A DNA stretch of 64,000 nt from Streptomyces sp. NBC_01231 (GCA_035999765.1 CP108521.1:3410001-3474000), one strand, 5' to 3'; shown: positions 11,605-19,913, counted from the stretch's first letter. A program made the numbers and translations. Notes: generated by a model not told the origin, from the sequence alone.

Positions 11605-13143
11605 TCAGCGGCGGCCATCGAAGCGGTCGTCATCGGTGTCTGTGGGCAGCGTGTCGAGCTGGTCGGGGTCGGCCAGCTCGGTCAGTCCGTGTACGGCGGC
11701 GTCCATGCGGTCTGGGCTGTCCATTCCCTCGACCCAGGTGGCCATCTGGCCTTCCAGTTCGGGGTATTCGCCGACGTGGTGCACGAGTTGCTGTTCGTAG
11801 AGCTGGGCAACGGGAGCTGCGCGCAGACGTTTGCCGACCTTGGCGGTGACCTCCAGGATCATCGGCATCAGCAGGCCCTTGGTGACGCCGTCGCGGCGCA
11901 GCTGCTCCCACGCCTGGGTGACGATCTGACGCGCCATGTCTCCGCCGTAGTTCTTCTCAACCACGATTGCGTCGGACTTGAGTTCGAGCGCGAGACGGCA
12001 TGCGGCCAGGCCCCAGTCGTTGGCGCCCATCGAGCCGGATCGGTCGGCCAGGACGTACAGCTGTCGGTCAAAGTCGCGGCCGAGGCCGATGACGCCCGTC
12101 TCGTCTCCGACGGTGGACTCTCCGCCGGCAGGGTCGACGGCAACAACGATGCGCGCCATGTCGAGACCGGAGAACTGGACGGCGTTGATGCGGGCGGTGT
12201 CGATCCACTCGCGTTTCCAGACGCCTCCCTCCGGTGGTCGGGGCTTCTGCAAGTAGAGGGCGGCCCAGACGCGTTCGCCGACTCGCTTACGGGTCCTAGC
12301 GTGGTGCGTGACGTCGAAGCGTTCGGGCCACAGCGCCTGACCGGGTGTGCGGCCAAGGGGGTCGTCGGGGCTGTCGGCAATGGCGGGCAGGTCGATGACC
12401 CGCCAGGCGTCGCTCTCGGTGGCGAGGATGCGTCCGGCGAGGTCGTCTTCGTGCCATCGGGTCTGGATGAGGCAGATGGCACCGGCGGGTTCGAGTCGGG
12501 TCTGCAGGACGGAGGTCCACCAGTCCCAGGCCCGCTTGCGCATGGTGGGGCTGTCGGCGTCGGCCATGTCCTTGACCGGGTCGTCGACGATGGCGATGTG
12601 TGCGCCACGTCCAGTGAGGCCGCCGCCGATACCGGCCGCGAGGAGGCCGCCTTCGCCGCCGACGATGTCGAAGCGGTTGGCAGCCTGGCTTCCTGGCTTG
12701 AGCTGGATGCCCAGGTCGTCGCCCCAGGTGTTGATGGCGTCCCTGATCCACCGGCCGTGATCGTCGGCCAGGTCGGCGGAGTAGCTGGCGATCATCATGC
12801 GGTGGCCGGGGTTGCGCCGCAGGTACCAGAGGGGTGCCCAGCGGGATGCGCGTCGGCTCTTGCCGTGCCGCGGGGGCATGGTCAGCATGACGCGGTCGCA
12901 TCGGCCTGCGGCCATGTCGATGAACGCCTGGTCGATGAGATCGAGGTGCGGCGCCTGCATCTCGCGTCCGCCGGTGAGGACGGCGGCAAGAGCACCGGGT
13001 GAGCGGTCCATGGCGAGTTGGCGTTCGACGCGCGCCAGCTCGGCGCGCAGCATGGGAGATGCGGCCCGCGCGATGGTGCGGCGCTGCCCCGGGGGGAGGG
13101 TTTTGTAGCGGGCGATGACGCTCTCGTGGTCGCGCGGAGTCAT
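11605..13143 (-). CDS. phage terminase large subunit (TerL)
   Basis: ATP-driven DNA-packaging motor and headful/cos nuclease. The N-terminal ATPase has the Walker A-like motif MPPRHGKS at residues 89-96 and Walker B HIAIVDDP with Asp187-Asp188; ICLIQTRWHEDDLAGRI matches the coupling motif region of TerL. The C-terminal RNase H-like nuclease begins at IVVAVDPAGGES, with DAIVVEKNYGG and DRMDAAVHGLTEL as later acidic motifs. At 512 aa it is full length. Its start overlaps the small terminase stop (13140-13143), so the two are coupled. The gene looks intact, which suggests selection or recent decay of the element. Confidence 0.92.
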   Translation of the reverse strand: MTPRDHESVIARYKTLPPGQRRTIARAASPMLRAELARVERQLAMDRSPGALAAVLTGGREMQAPHLDLIDQAFIDMAAGRCDRVMLTMPPRHGKSRRASRWAPLWYLRRNPGHRMMIASYSADLADDHGRWIRDAINTWGDDLGIQLKPGSQAANRFDIVGGEGGLLAAGIGGGLTGRGAHIAIVDDPVKDMADADSPTMRKRAWDWWTSVLQTRLEPAGAICLIQTRWHEDDLAGRILATESDAWRVIDLPAIADSPDDPLGRTPGQALWPERFDVTHHARTRKRVGERVWAALYLQKPRPPEGGVWKREWIDTARINAVQFSGLDMARIVVAVDPAGGESTVGDETGVIGLGRDFDRQLYVLADRSGSMGANDWGLAACRLALELKSDAIVVEKNYGGDMARQIVTQAWEQLRRDGVTKGLLMPMILEVTAKVGKRLRAAPVAQLYEQQLVHHVGEYPELEGQMATWVEGMDSPDRMDAAVHGLTELADPDQLDTLPTDTDDDRFDGRR

Positions 13144-13676
13144 CCGCCGTCCGAATCGGCGAGCGCGATCAGGGCGTCAAGTTCGTCCACGGTGGTGTTC
13201 TCGACCTGGACCGGGCCTCCATCCGGGCCGGAAAATTCCGCTCGGACGGGCATGTCGAGGCCGAGCAGCCGTGCGCGGCGCTCCATGATCCGCAGGGTGC
13301 GGTCGATGGCGGCGAGGTCCTGGTCGCGGACAGCCTTCTTGTAGGCGACGAAGAACAGCCGGTCGAGCCGGTCGGCTTCCAGTGCGCGCAACTCGTTCAC
13401 GTCGTCGTTGAGTTCGGCGCGCCGGCCAGCCAATGCGGTGCGGACGTCCCGGCAAGCGGTATGAATCAGGGCCTCGTTGGTGGGCGGGTCCTGGTTCTTG
13501 CGATACCGCTCGACTCCGTACCCGTGTGGGTAGGCGATGCCGTCGGAGTTGACGGTCGGGTCGGCGGCGAGCTTGCGGGCGATCGTCAACCAGTCCACGC
13601 CGGCGAGACGTAGATCGATGGCGTCCGAGCGGCGGCGCGCGATGGCCGCACGCGCGGCTTTGTCGGGGCGTCCCAC
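13140..13676 (-). CDS. phage terminase small subunit (probable)
   Basis: The 178-aa product begins MGRPDKAARAAIARRRSDA and has an N-terminal helix-turn-helix-like region (DLRLAGVDWLTIARKLA), followed by a helical part (DVNELRALEADRLDRLFF, IDRTLRIMERRARLLGLD) that resembles the oligomerisation region of small terminases. The acidic C-terminus overlaps TerL by 4 nt. The call rests on position, size, HTH and the coupled TerL rather than on a diagnostic motif. The small subunit would recognise the packaging start site. Confidence 0.75.
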   Translation of the reverse strand: MGRPDKAARAAIARRRSDAIDLRLAGVDWLTIARKLAADPTVNSDGIAYPHGYGVERYRKNQDPPTNEALIHTACRDVRTALAGRRAELNDDVNELRALEADRLDRLFFVAYKKAVRDQDLAAIDRTLRIMERRARLLGLDMPVRAEFSGPDGGPVQVENTTVDELDALIALADSDGG

Positions 13677-13762
13677 GGCGGGGGTCCTTCACAGCTCGGG
13701 TGCGCCCCCGCGCCCGCGTCCATGATCGCACCGATGTCAGCCCGTTGGGCTACTCTCATTCC

Positions 13763-14401
13763 ATGCGCGCCTCGCTCGTCCCGTTCACCCTCCCGGTTGG
13801 CCCCCAGGCCAATCGCGAGCTTGGTGCCAAGAATGAGTTGAGGCCAGCCGGAGAGGCGCTCTCCCGTCTTATGGCTCTGGCGGAGCGTCACACTGCGAGC
13901 CCTGTCATCAGAATCCTGACGGCTTGTGGCACGGGCAAGAGCGGGTCACTACTTCACCTTTTGGGTGCCGGTACGCAGCACGTGCTTGTGCCCACCTATC
14001 TGTCCCGGAAGCAACTCGCTGCTGACCTACGAGATGCGCGGCGCGGCGCCTCATACGCGCGGCACAAACTCGTGGACTTGCGTCGTTCCCCGGATTGGCG
14101 GGGCGAGCACGCAAGGACCGAGCCTGCCCACCTTTCGACGTTCGAAGCGAAGTCTCGTCCCGTCCCAGCCTTCGCGACGAGAGATTGGGGTGCCCTCCAA
14201 CGAGCTATGACAGCAATCTTGCAGTTCCTTGACCGGTTGGTTGAGCTACTGCGCATTCTGCTGCGCGCGTTGCCGGTACGGCTCCTCTCAGCTCCTCCCC
14301 CTCCAGTGCACTCTGCTCCATGCGCAGTGGCTCGCTTGCGCGGGACCCAGGTGCCACGAGCACCGCAGGTAGCGTTCTCCCGTTTCCTTTTGGCGTCCTA
14401 G
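13763..14401 (+). CDS. unrecognised protein with a P-loop-like motif
   Basis: Frame from ATG 13763 (212 aa); an in-frame ATG lies at 13700 but is less favourable. Residues around 52-60 read RILTACGTGKSGSLLHLL, followed by QHVLVPTYLSRKQLAADLR. A-C-G-T-G-K-S/T and then L-V-P-T are what the Walker A and motif Ia of superfamily 2 helicases look like, but no DEAD box or later helicase motif follows; the C-terminal half is a hydrophobic helix (ILQFLDRLVELLRILLRAL) and a Pro/Ala-rich tail. It may be the truncated front of a helicase fused to unrelated sequence, or chance. G+C at third positions is lower than in neighbouring genes, in line with foreign origin. Confidence 0.45.
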   Translation: MRASLVPFTLPVGPQANRELGAKNELRPAGEALSRLMALAERHTASPVIRILTACGTGKSGSLLHLLGAGTQHVLVPTYLSRKQLAADLRDARRGASYARHKLVDLRRSPDWRGEHARTEPAHLSTFEAKSRPVPAFATRDWGALQRAMTAILQFLDRLVELLRILLRALPVRLLSAPPPPVHSAPCAVARLRGTQVPRAPQVAFSRFLLAS

Positions 14402-14482
14402 CCGCATCACGGCACGCCCCTCGGGAGGGCTTCGAAGTGGTGCCGGTGCGTGCTGGGCGAAAGTCATCAGGGGAATGAACCG

Positions 14483-14647
14483 GTGGACTCCGCCATCTTG
14501 TGGATTCTTGGCACTTCGGGCGTATTGGCGATCGCCTTGTTCGTGATCAAGGGTCTTCTCGATCAACTATCCGACATCGCCAAGTCGTGGCATCGCGCGA
14601 AGCGAGCCTTCCGTGATCCGGACGGCTCTGGCGAGGACGGTTCGTGA
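14483..14647 (+). CDS. small single-pass membrane protein
   Basis: A 54-aa product from GTG 14483, preceded by AGGGGA at a good distance (about 8 nt). One membrane segment is clear (ILWILGTSGVLAIALFVI), then an amphipathic, positively charged helix (IAKSWHRAKRAFRD) and an acidic tail. The layout resembles small phage membrane proteins such as holin-like or superinfection-exclusion proteins, but no family assignment is possible. It is one of only three plus-strand genes in this part of the element (with the genes at 10660 and 13763). Confidence 0.55.
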   Translation: MDSAILWILGTSGVLAIALFVIKGLLDQLSDIAKSWHRAKRAFRDPDGSGEDGS

Positions 14648-14687
14648 CGCTGGGGTACAGGTCGTCCGCACCCCAGCGTCCCGTTCC

Positions 14688-15200
14688 TCAGATGATCGAC
14701 ATCTGCTCGCCGTCGTCCGGCCTCTTGGGCGACACGTACTCCGGCGGCGCTTCCGGGGCGCTCCGCTCGGTCCGCAGCCACCAGGCGAACTGGTAGTTGC
14801 GGCAAGTCCGGAAGCGGACCGAGTTACGGCGCGGTTCGTTGTCGGGAATATCTCGCTCGCCCCATCCGGTGATGGGGCGAGCGTTGTCCAGGCGTACATA
14901 CAGGCCAGGCACTAGGGCGGGCCCTTCCCATTGCTGACCCGGTGCGCCCTCGAAGGCAAGGTGCGCGTTTTCGCTCCACTTCCACGGGTTGGGCAGCGCG
15001 CACAGGTACCAGGCGAGGGGCGGGTTGTGCTCGGGGAGTTCGAGGCTCTGGTACCGGCGGCGAGTGTCTACCCTGGGTCGGTCAGGCTGACCAAAGCTAC
15101 GCAGGCAATGCTGATCAAGAGCTACGTGCCGTATGCCGGCCAGCCACATGATGTGGTATCGACTTCGCGACTCTATCTGGACGTGTATTGCCTGCGACAT
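14688..15200 (-). CDS. hypothetical protein of the prophage region
   Basis: A 170-aa frame from ATG 15200, 18 nt after the stop of the ParB-methyltransferase gene on the same strand, so probably its operon partner. The C-terminal half has strong Streptomyces codon bias (LVPGLYVRLDNARPITGWG, CRNYQFAWWLRTE), while the first 45 codons are weaker; a later start is possible. Many Trp/Tyr/Pro residues suggest a small beta-rich globular fold. No family recognised. Confidence 0.55.
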   Translation of the reverse strand: MSQAIHVQIESRSRYHIMWLAGIRHVALDQHCLRSFGQPDRPRVDTRRRYQSLELPEHNPPLAWYLCALPNPWKWSENAHLAFEGAPGQQWEGPALVPGLYVRLDNARPITGWGERDIPDNEPRRNSVRFRTCRNYQFAWWLRTERSAPEAPPEYVSPKRPDDGEQMSII

Positions 15201-15218
15201 GCATTCCCCATCCGCTTC

Positions 15219-16664
15219 TCAATTAACGAGAGATTCATTTCTCTCTACTGCTAATTTTATCAAATTCCCCACTAATTCCAGATGCCTGCCATGTCGGAAG
15301 CCATTCGGGTAAGGCATGTTAAATTCTTCTTCAAGTGCCTTCTCGTATTCCATTTTGGGGAGTGCGATGGGGCGGCGGCAGGTGGCCTTGATGTTGGAGC
15401 CGCTGAGGTCGGTGACCTGTACGTCCTCGAAGTAGCGGCGGAGGAGTGGCTCCAGGGTCTCGGGGGTGTGGAAGCGGAGCTTCTGCCATTTCCCCTTGAC
15501 GAAGTTCATCTCGACGTTGTCCTCGTCGAGGAAGCTCATCTTCGTGGTGGCTGTCTGGGAGGTGACCCGCTTGGCCTGCTCGTCCCGGAGTTCGCGGGCG
15601 AGGTTGCGGGTGCCGAGGCATACGACTCCGTCCGCCGAGCAGAGGGCGTTGACGGTGGTCATCACCCAGTGCTGGTAGTCAAGGGATGTGGTGGCGTTGA
15701 TGACGGAGTCGAGGACCACCACGTCGTAGAGGCCGTTGGTCTGGATGTCCTTGTCGATGTCGCGGATCATGCTGACGACGGCGCGGATGTCGACGGCGTA
15801 CGAGCCGTCTCGACAGCGGTAGGGCTCGTAGTCGTGGATGTTGAAGCCCTTGGCGCGCAGGTGCTTGGCGTAGTCGCCGTACCCGGCGCCGAAGTCCACG
15901 ACCCGGTGGGTGGGCTTGAGCCAGGGCGTGACCAGCTGGTCCCAGGTCTCGGAGCCGTAGGCGAGCTTTCCGGCCTTGGCCTTGGAGGAGAACTTGCGGA
16001 GCCTCTTGGGCTGCACGATGTGCTGGTTCCACACCGGCGCCTTGCTCTCGATGGCGGTCCAGTCGTAGACGCCGTACTCGCCGGTGAGGTCGGCGTGGAG
16101 TTGGGCGGCGTCGGCGGATGTGACGGTCCAGGCAAGGAGGTCGAAGCGGTTGATGGAGGCGACGACGGCGTATTCGGCGTTGAGGACGATGCGGCCCTGG
16201 TCGTCGATGACGACGCTCCCCCACGGGCCGTGGCCGGCGGTCATGTGCCCGATGGCGTTGACGAAGGAGAGGTTCTTCCGTTCCGCGACCCGGATCGACT
16301 GCCATGGAATCCACGACCAGGCGCCGATGACGCCGGGCTCGGCGTAGACGACGCTGGCCTCGGTCTCGACTCGGTTGTGCAGCAGGTTGAACTGGATCTC
16401 GTCCTGCAACCTGACCTTCGTGCCGAGCATGACCGCGGGCGTGTGCGTCAGGCCGATGGCCTGGAGGCCCTTGGTTCTCTGGTGGCCTGCGACCAGCGTG
16501 CCGTCGGCGTTGAGGATGACGGGCTTCACGACACCGTGGCGGCGCAGTGACGCCTGAAGCCTGACGAACGCCTCCTCGCTGAGGCGGCGCGGGTTGTAGT
16601 CGGCGGGGCGAAGCCGGTCGAGCGGGTACGCCTCGTAGAACGTCGTGGTGGGCGCGCTGCTCAT
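15219..16664 (-). CDS. ParB-like domain fused to SAM-dependent methyltransferase
   Basis: 481 aa from ATG 16664, which overlaps the stop of the upstream ParB-like gene (ATGA). Residues ~10-90 form a ParB/Srx-type domain: YPLDRLRPADYNPRRLSEEA, then LNADGTLVAGHQRTKGLQAIG with the family's G-H-x-R. In the second half, HRVVDFGAGYGDYAKHL is a class I SAM-binding motif I, LYDVVVLDSVINATTS a motif IV-like acidic loop, and DGVVCLGTRN a later strand. The likely role is a phage DNA or protein methyltransferase, which could protect element DNA; the target is unknown. ParB-methyltransferase fusions occur in actinophages. It is the third coding unit of a tightly coupled run of minus-strand genes from 17957 down. 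Confidence 0.82.
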   Translation of the reverse strand: MSSAPTTTFYEAYPLDRLRPADYNPRRLSEEAFVRLQASLRRHGVVKPVILNADGTLVAGHQRTKGLQAIGLTHTPAVMLGTKVRLQDEIQFNLLHNRVETEASVVYAEPGVIGAWSWIPWQSIRVAERKNLSFVNAIGHMTAGHGPWGSVVIDDQGRIVLNAEYAVVASINRFDLLAWTVTSADAAQLHADLTGEYGVYDWTAIESKAPVWNQHIVQPKRLRKFSSKAKAGKLAYGSETWDQLVTPWLKPTHRVVDFGAGYGDYAKHLRAKGFNIHDYEPYRCRDGSYAVDIRAVVSMIRDIDKDIQTNGLYDVVVLDSVINATTSLDYQHWVMTTVNALCSADGVVCLGTRNLARELRDEQAKRVTSQTATTKMSFLDEDNVEMNFVKGKWQKLRFHTPETLEPLLRRYFEDVQVTDLSGSNIKATCRRPIALPKMEYEKALEEEFNMPYPNGFRHGRHLELVGNLIKLAVERNESLVN

Positions 16665-17323
16665 GCCGCCTCGCCCTCCTCGTGGGCCTGCTGCAAGACG
16701 TGCCAGCCGAAGCCGAGGTCGCTGTTGGTGTCGTCCACGAACTTCGTATAGATGGCGTTGAGGGCTTCGACCTCTTCGGAGGTGATCCGGACCCGCTTTG
16801 ACTCCCACTGGAGGTAGCCCCACTGGAGGTAGTCGACGGTGGCTGCAGCACCGGTGCCCGCGCCGTCGGAGGTGAGTTCCAGCGTCTCGGGCAGGGAGGT
16901 GTCGTCGAGGAGCCTGTCTACGCTCTCCCGGTCGTAGCCGGTACCGGCCAGGTCCGGGATCTCGGAGAGGATCTCGGCCAGGAGCACGCTGTCGTATCCG
17001 GCGAGGTCGTTGGTCCGGTTGTCGACGATGACGATGCGGGCCGCCGCGTCGTCATCGACGTCGACCCAGGTGACGGCGATCCGCTCCCAGCCGAGCTGCT
17101 GGGCAGCCGCGTACGTGTGGTTGCCCGCCAGGATCTCGTTGTGGCGGCCCGTGTGGGTGCCCTTGTTCACGACGATCGCGCGGTACTGGCCATTGACGGT
17201 CAGCGATTCGGCGATCGAGGGGAGGTCACCGTTGCGGGGGTTCCGGTAGTACGGAGTGAGGTCCTCGGTGGGGACGGCAAGCGGCAGGAGCAGTTCGGGG
17301 ATGTTGGCGGGCGTCGGGGTCAC
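16661..17323 (-). CDS. ParB-like nuclease-domain protein
   Basis: 220 aa from the start at 17323. The N-terminal ParB/sulfiredoxin-like domain is clear: LTPYYRNPRNGDLPSIAESL, QYRAIVVNKGTH, and EILAGNHTYAAAQQLGW, the equivalent of the G-E-R-R box (here G-N-H). The C-terminal half is acidic and unassigned. There is no helix-turn-helix for site-specific DNA binding and no ParA partner, so this is not a standard partition protein. It is translationally coupled to the ParB-methyltransferase that follows (ATGA overlap at 16661-16664). Confidence 0.82.
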   Translation of the reverse strand: MTPTPANIPELLLPLAVPTEDLTPYYRNPRNGDLPSIAESLTVNGQYRAIVVNKGTHTGRHNEILAGNHTYAAAQQLGWERIAVTWVDVDDDAAARIVIVDNRTNDLAGYDSVLLAEILSEIPDLAGTGYDRESVDRLLDDTSLPETLELTSDGAGTGAAATVDYLQWGYLQWESKRVRITSEEVEALNAIYTKFVDDTNSDLGFGWHVLQQAHEEGEAA

Positions 17324-17380
17324 TGGGCGTCCCTTGTGTAGGCCGTTCCCCGCGCCCTACAGCTTTTTCAGATTAGACGA

Positions 17381-17623
17381 TCACGTCCGGCCGCGGCGGT
17401 CGCCGGAGCGGGGGTGGAGCTGGTGCGCGAGCCGCCGACCGTGCACCCTTCGCTGAACGTGGTGGATGGCGGCCGCCGCCAACCCGCAGCCAGGGAAGGC
17501 CAAGAGGCTGGCGAGAAGGATCCCGCCGCCGCCGAGCTGTACAACGACCCAGGCGACGACAGCGATGGCCGTCATGAGCAGGACGGCCATCGTGTCGGCG
17601 GCGAGGCGAAGAAGGGTTCGCAT
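17381..17623 (-). CDS. small membrane protein
   Basis: 80 aa from ATG 17621-17623, which overlaps the TGA of the upstream 42-aa gene (TGATG). Two hydrophobic segments are visible (MAVLLMTAIAVVAWVVVQL and ILLASLLAFPGCGLAAAAI), followed by a short basic tail with several His and Arg. Small two-span proteins of this type are common in Streptomyces plasmids and phages; I see no motif that gives a function. It lies between two ParB-related genes and the short coupled genes upstream. Confidence 0.6.
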   Translation of the reverse strand: MRTLLRLAADTMAVLLMTAIAVVAWVVVQLGGGGILLASLLAFPGCGLAAAAIHHVQRRVHGRRLAHQLHPRSGDRRGRT

Positions 17624-17751
17624 CACCGGTTGTTGCAGCGACAGATGCCGGACGGCAGGCACCAGGAGTCGCAGGACCGGCACCACGCCGCCCCGGGTAC
17701 GGGGGGTATCCGGCGCTCCGGCTCTGCGGGCGGTGTCTGCTCGGCGGTCAT
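17623..17751 (-). CDS. Cys-rich microprotein (42 aa)
   Basis: Short gene from ATG 17749-17751 to TGA 17623-17625. It overlaps the upstream gene's stop (ATGA) and the next gene's start (TGATG), a three-gene coupled chain that argues it is translated. The product has a Pro/Glu-rich start and then WCRSCDSWCLPSGICRCNNR: Cys pairs C-x2-C-x3-C and C-x-C, as expected for a small zinc-ribbon-like knuckle. Similar tiny Cys-rich proteins are common in actinobacterial mobile elements. Function unknown. Confidence 0.6.
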   Translation of the reverse strand: MTAEQTPPAEPERRIPPVPGAAWCRSCDSWCLPSGICRCNNR

Positions 17752-17957
17752 GCTCTGTGTCGCTTTCGTCGTCGGGGAGTTGCGGCTGCTTCGAGTTCCG
17801 TGAGGTGCCGGGCGGCGTCCGGATCCGGGCCTCCTGGGACTTCGAGGCCGGGGCCCCGTTCAGCGAGGGCTCTGATCGGCGTCCCGTCCCGCTCGATGAG
17901 GAGACGTTGGTACAGCTCGCGGTCCTTTGGGTCTCCGGCGAAGTCCTCTGTGTTCAT
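17748..17957 (-). CDS. small hypothetical protein (69 aa)
   Basis: From ATG 17955-17957 to the TGA at 17748-17750, overlapping the next start by 4 nt. The product begins MNTEDFAGDPKDRELYQRLL, is strongly charged, and ends in a basic run (TPRRRKRHRA). It heads the coupled run of short genes. A strong hairpin lies 20 nt upstream of the start. No family recognised. Confidence 0.55.
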   Translation of the reverse strand: MNTEDFAGDPKDRELYQRLLIERDGTPIRALAERGPGLEVPGGPDPDAARHLTELEAAATPRRRKRHRA

Positions 17958-17976
17958 GGCGCTCCTGAGTGCACGG

Positions 17977-18010
17977 GGACCCGCCCCCGGCGTGAGACGG
18001 GGGCGGGTCC
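17977..18010. terminator. 13-bp perfect inverted repeat (terminator or leader hairpin)
   Basis: Arms GGACCCGCCCCCG and CGGGGGCGGGTCC are separated by 8 nt. It is extremely G+C-rich without a U-tract, as usual for Streptomyces terminators. It sits 20 nt upstream of the minus-strand gene starting at 17957 and downstream of the gene ending at 18254, so it could end that transcript or act as a leader hairpin. Confidence 0.6.
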
Positions 18011-18066
18011 GGTCGTGATCGTGGATCTTGGCGACGCTCCGATGGCTCCACTCAGGTGCGGGGCCG

Positions 18067-18111
18067 GTGCCTGGCGGATAGGGCGCGGGGGATTGGCCAC
18101 CCGCCAGACAC
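18067..18111. repeat. imperfect inverted repeat
   Basis: Arms GTGCCTGGCGG and CCGCCAGACAC pair at 10 of 11 positions around a 22-nt loop. It lies in the 297-nt gap between the genes at 17957 and 18254, which otherwise holds only the stronger hairpin at 17977-18010. Confidence 0.4.
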
Positions 18112-18253
18112 CGAAGGGGAGTGCCGCATGCCACGGCACGTCGGTGAGCCGGTTCCTCGACTGAGGCCGCCCTCACCAACGAGATAGAACGTATCACGCA
18201 TGAGTGTTGGTATCTATATTTGCTGCAGCCCCCTCCAGCCCGCGGGCGCTTCC

Positions 18254-18574
18254 TCACTCGCTGGCGGTCTTGACCTCGGCAGCGAGCAGCGCCGCTTCAA
18301 GCTCAACCAGGCGGGCCGTGACCATGATGTGAGTGCGCACGTACACCGAACTACCCGCCCCCTTCATGAGGTCGGAGGCGGCGAGCAGGGTGAGGTTGTA
18401 CGCCTCATTCAGGGCGGCCCCGTCGTTGTCACGGCGCGCCTTGAGCAGATGCACCGCAGCCTCGCGGACGAGTTCGGCCACCTCGGAGTCGTACTCCTCA
18501 AAGGCGTTGGCCGAGGCCGGCACGTCGAACAGGTTGTGGTTGATGTTGCGCATGGCCCGGATGTCGTTCATCAC
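18254..18574 (-). CDS. hypothetical helical protein (about 106 aa)
   Basis: From ATG 18574 (or 18571). The product is helical and acidic: EYDSEVAELVREAAVHLLKA, LNEAYNLTLLAASDLMKGAG, and VTARLVELEAALLAAEV. It follows the ParB-family gene by 57 nt on the same strand and probably shares its transcript. No family recognised; it could be a partner of the ParB-like protein. Confidence 0.6.
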   Translation of the reverse strand: MMNDIRAMRNINHNLFDVPASANAFEEYDSEVAELVREAAVHLLKARRDNDGAALNEAYNLTLLAASDLMKGAGSSVYVRTHIMVTARLVELEAALLAAEVKTASE

Positions 18575-18631
18575 TGTGGGTCTCCGTAGAGAAGGGGGCG
18601 GCCCGCTGGGGGCCGCCCCGGGATGGACAGG

Positions 18632-19795
18632 TCAGGCCGCGACAGCGACCGGCTCGGCCGGCGCCTCGGCCTCGGCGTCGGCCCCCTCCGGCTCCGCCGG
18701 GCTCTCGGGCTCCACGTCGGCGGCCGAGATGGCCTCTGTCTCCGCGTCGGCGGCCGCGGCGGCCTCCGGCTCCGGGGCGGGCTCGGCCTGGGCCTCCGGC
18801 TCGGCGTCGCCCGCAGCCGGGTCCAACTGAGCGAGTACGGCGTCGGCCTCGGCCACCAGGTCGGGCGCTGCGGCGGCGGGGTTGACCATGATCTCGCTGG
18901 CGTCGGCGTGAGCCTTCGCCTGACGGAGCTGGAACCGGGCCTTCTGCACGACGTCCGCGACCCGATCCATCTGCTCAAGCCGCTTGCCGACCTCCCCCGC
19001 CAGAGCACGGGCCAGCTCCATGGGGTCCGCCTTGCCGATACTGTCCAGCAGCGCCCACACCCCCTCGATCGCGTCGAGGTCGCTCTTGGTCTTGGCCTGC
19101 ACGCGGCTCCGCTCGGCCTTCTCCTCGGGGGTCATCTCGTCGACGTCGACCATGGAGTCCTGCGTGGCCGCCTTCTCCTGCTTGCGCATGGCGTAGGCGA
19201 TGTGGACGAGCTGGTTGTCGTTCTTGTCGCCCTTCTTCCAGTCCTGGAAGACCGCCTTCTGGTTGTCTTTCGAGAGCGCGGCGATCTGGACGGCGGCCTG
19301 GGTGCCGATGTGCCCGAGGTCGACGGCCGCCTGGATCTCGGGGCGCAGAGCGAGTAGGGCCAGGCGCTGATTGACGAACTGGACCGACTTGGAGAACGCC
19401 TTGGCGACGCTCGCGGGCGTGGAGCCCTCCTCCTCATCCAGGACCTTCTTGAAGCCGCGCGCCTCTTCCAGCGGGAGCATGTCCTCGCGGTTCAGGTTCT
19501 CGGCCATGGCCTTCTTGAAGGAGTCCATGTCGGTGATCTCGGACTCACCTTCGGGCAGGAGGATCTTCGCCTCGATGGTGATGTTGTCGGCGAGTTCGTT
19601 GGCGCGGAAGCGGCGCTCGCCGGCCACGAGCTCGTAGCCCTCCTCCACCTTCCGGACGACGATCGGCTGGAGGAGGCCGTGCTCCTTGATCGACTCGGCC
19701 AGCTCGTTCAGCGCATCCTCGGCGAAGGCCTTGCGGGGCTGGTTCGGGTTGCGGTGGATCTGGCGCATCTTCAGGGCGGCGTATTTGTGCGACAT
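18632..19795 (-). CDS. ParB/RepB/Spo0J-family protein
   Basis: 387 aa from ATG 19795; GGAG lies 6 nt upstream, better than the start at 19807. Residues ~10-100 form the ParB N-domain: MRQIHRNPNQPRKAFAEDAL, HGLLQPIVVRKVEEGY and LVAGERRFRANELA with the G-E-R-R box used by ParB CTPases. AMAENLNREDMLPLEEARGF is the following linker, and ASVAKAFSKSVQFVNQRLAL a helix-turn-helix for site recognition. The C-terminus is Ala/Glu/Pro-rich, probably disordered. No parA is visible, so segregation is uncertain; in phages such proteins may regulate transcription or help plasmid-like maintenance. A sigma70-like promoter lies just upstream. Confidence 0.85.
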   Translation of the reverse strand: MSHKYAALKMRQIHRNPNQPRKAFAEDALNELAESIKEHGLLQPIVVRKVEEGYELVAGERRFRANELADNITIEAKILLPEGESEITDMDSFKKAMAENLNREDMLPLEEARGFKKVLDEEEGSTPASVAKAFSKSVQFVNQRLALLALRPEIQAAVDLGHIGTQAAVQIAALSKDNQKAVFQDWKKGDKNDNQLVHIAYAMRKQEKAATQDSMVDVDEMTPEEKAERSRVQAKTKSDLDAIEGVWALLDSIGKADPMELARALAGEVGKRLEQMDRVADVVQKARFQLRQAKAHADASEIMVNPAAAAPDLVAEADAVLAQLDPAAGDAEPEAQAEPAPEPEAAAAADAETEAISAADVEPESPAEPEGADAEAEAPAEPVAVAA

Positions 19796-19851
19796 TTCGA
19801 GCTCCAAGAGGTCGGTGGGGGTGTCTCCCTTCCCCCTCCTTCTGGTTCTAT

Positions 19852-19881
19852 TTTATATGCATTCAGGGTGGAGGTCCACAA
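19852..19881 (-). promoter_or_regulatory. putative promoter of the ParB-family gene
   Basis: On the minus strand TTGTGG (19876-19881) and TATAAA (19852-19857) are spaced by 18 nt, about 55 nt before the ATG at 19795. The spacer starts within the inverted repeat GTGGA-CC-TCCAC, a possible operator. Confidence 0.55.
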
Positions 19882-19913
19882 TTTTCGAGAAGTTTCTGCA
19901 GGTCAGAGGCGTA

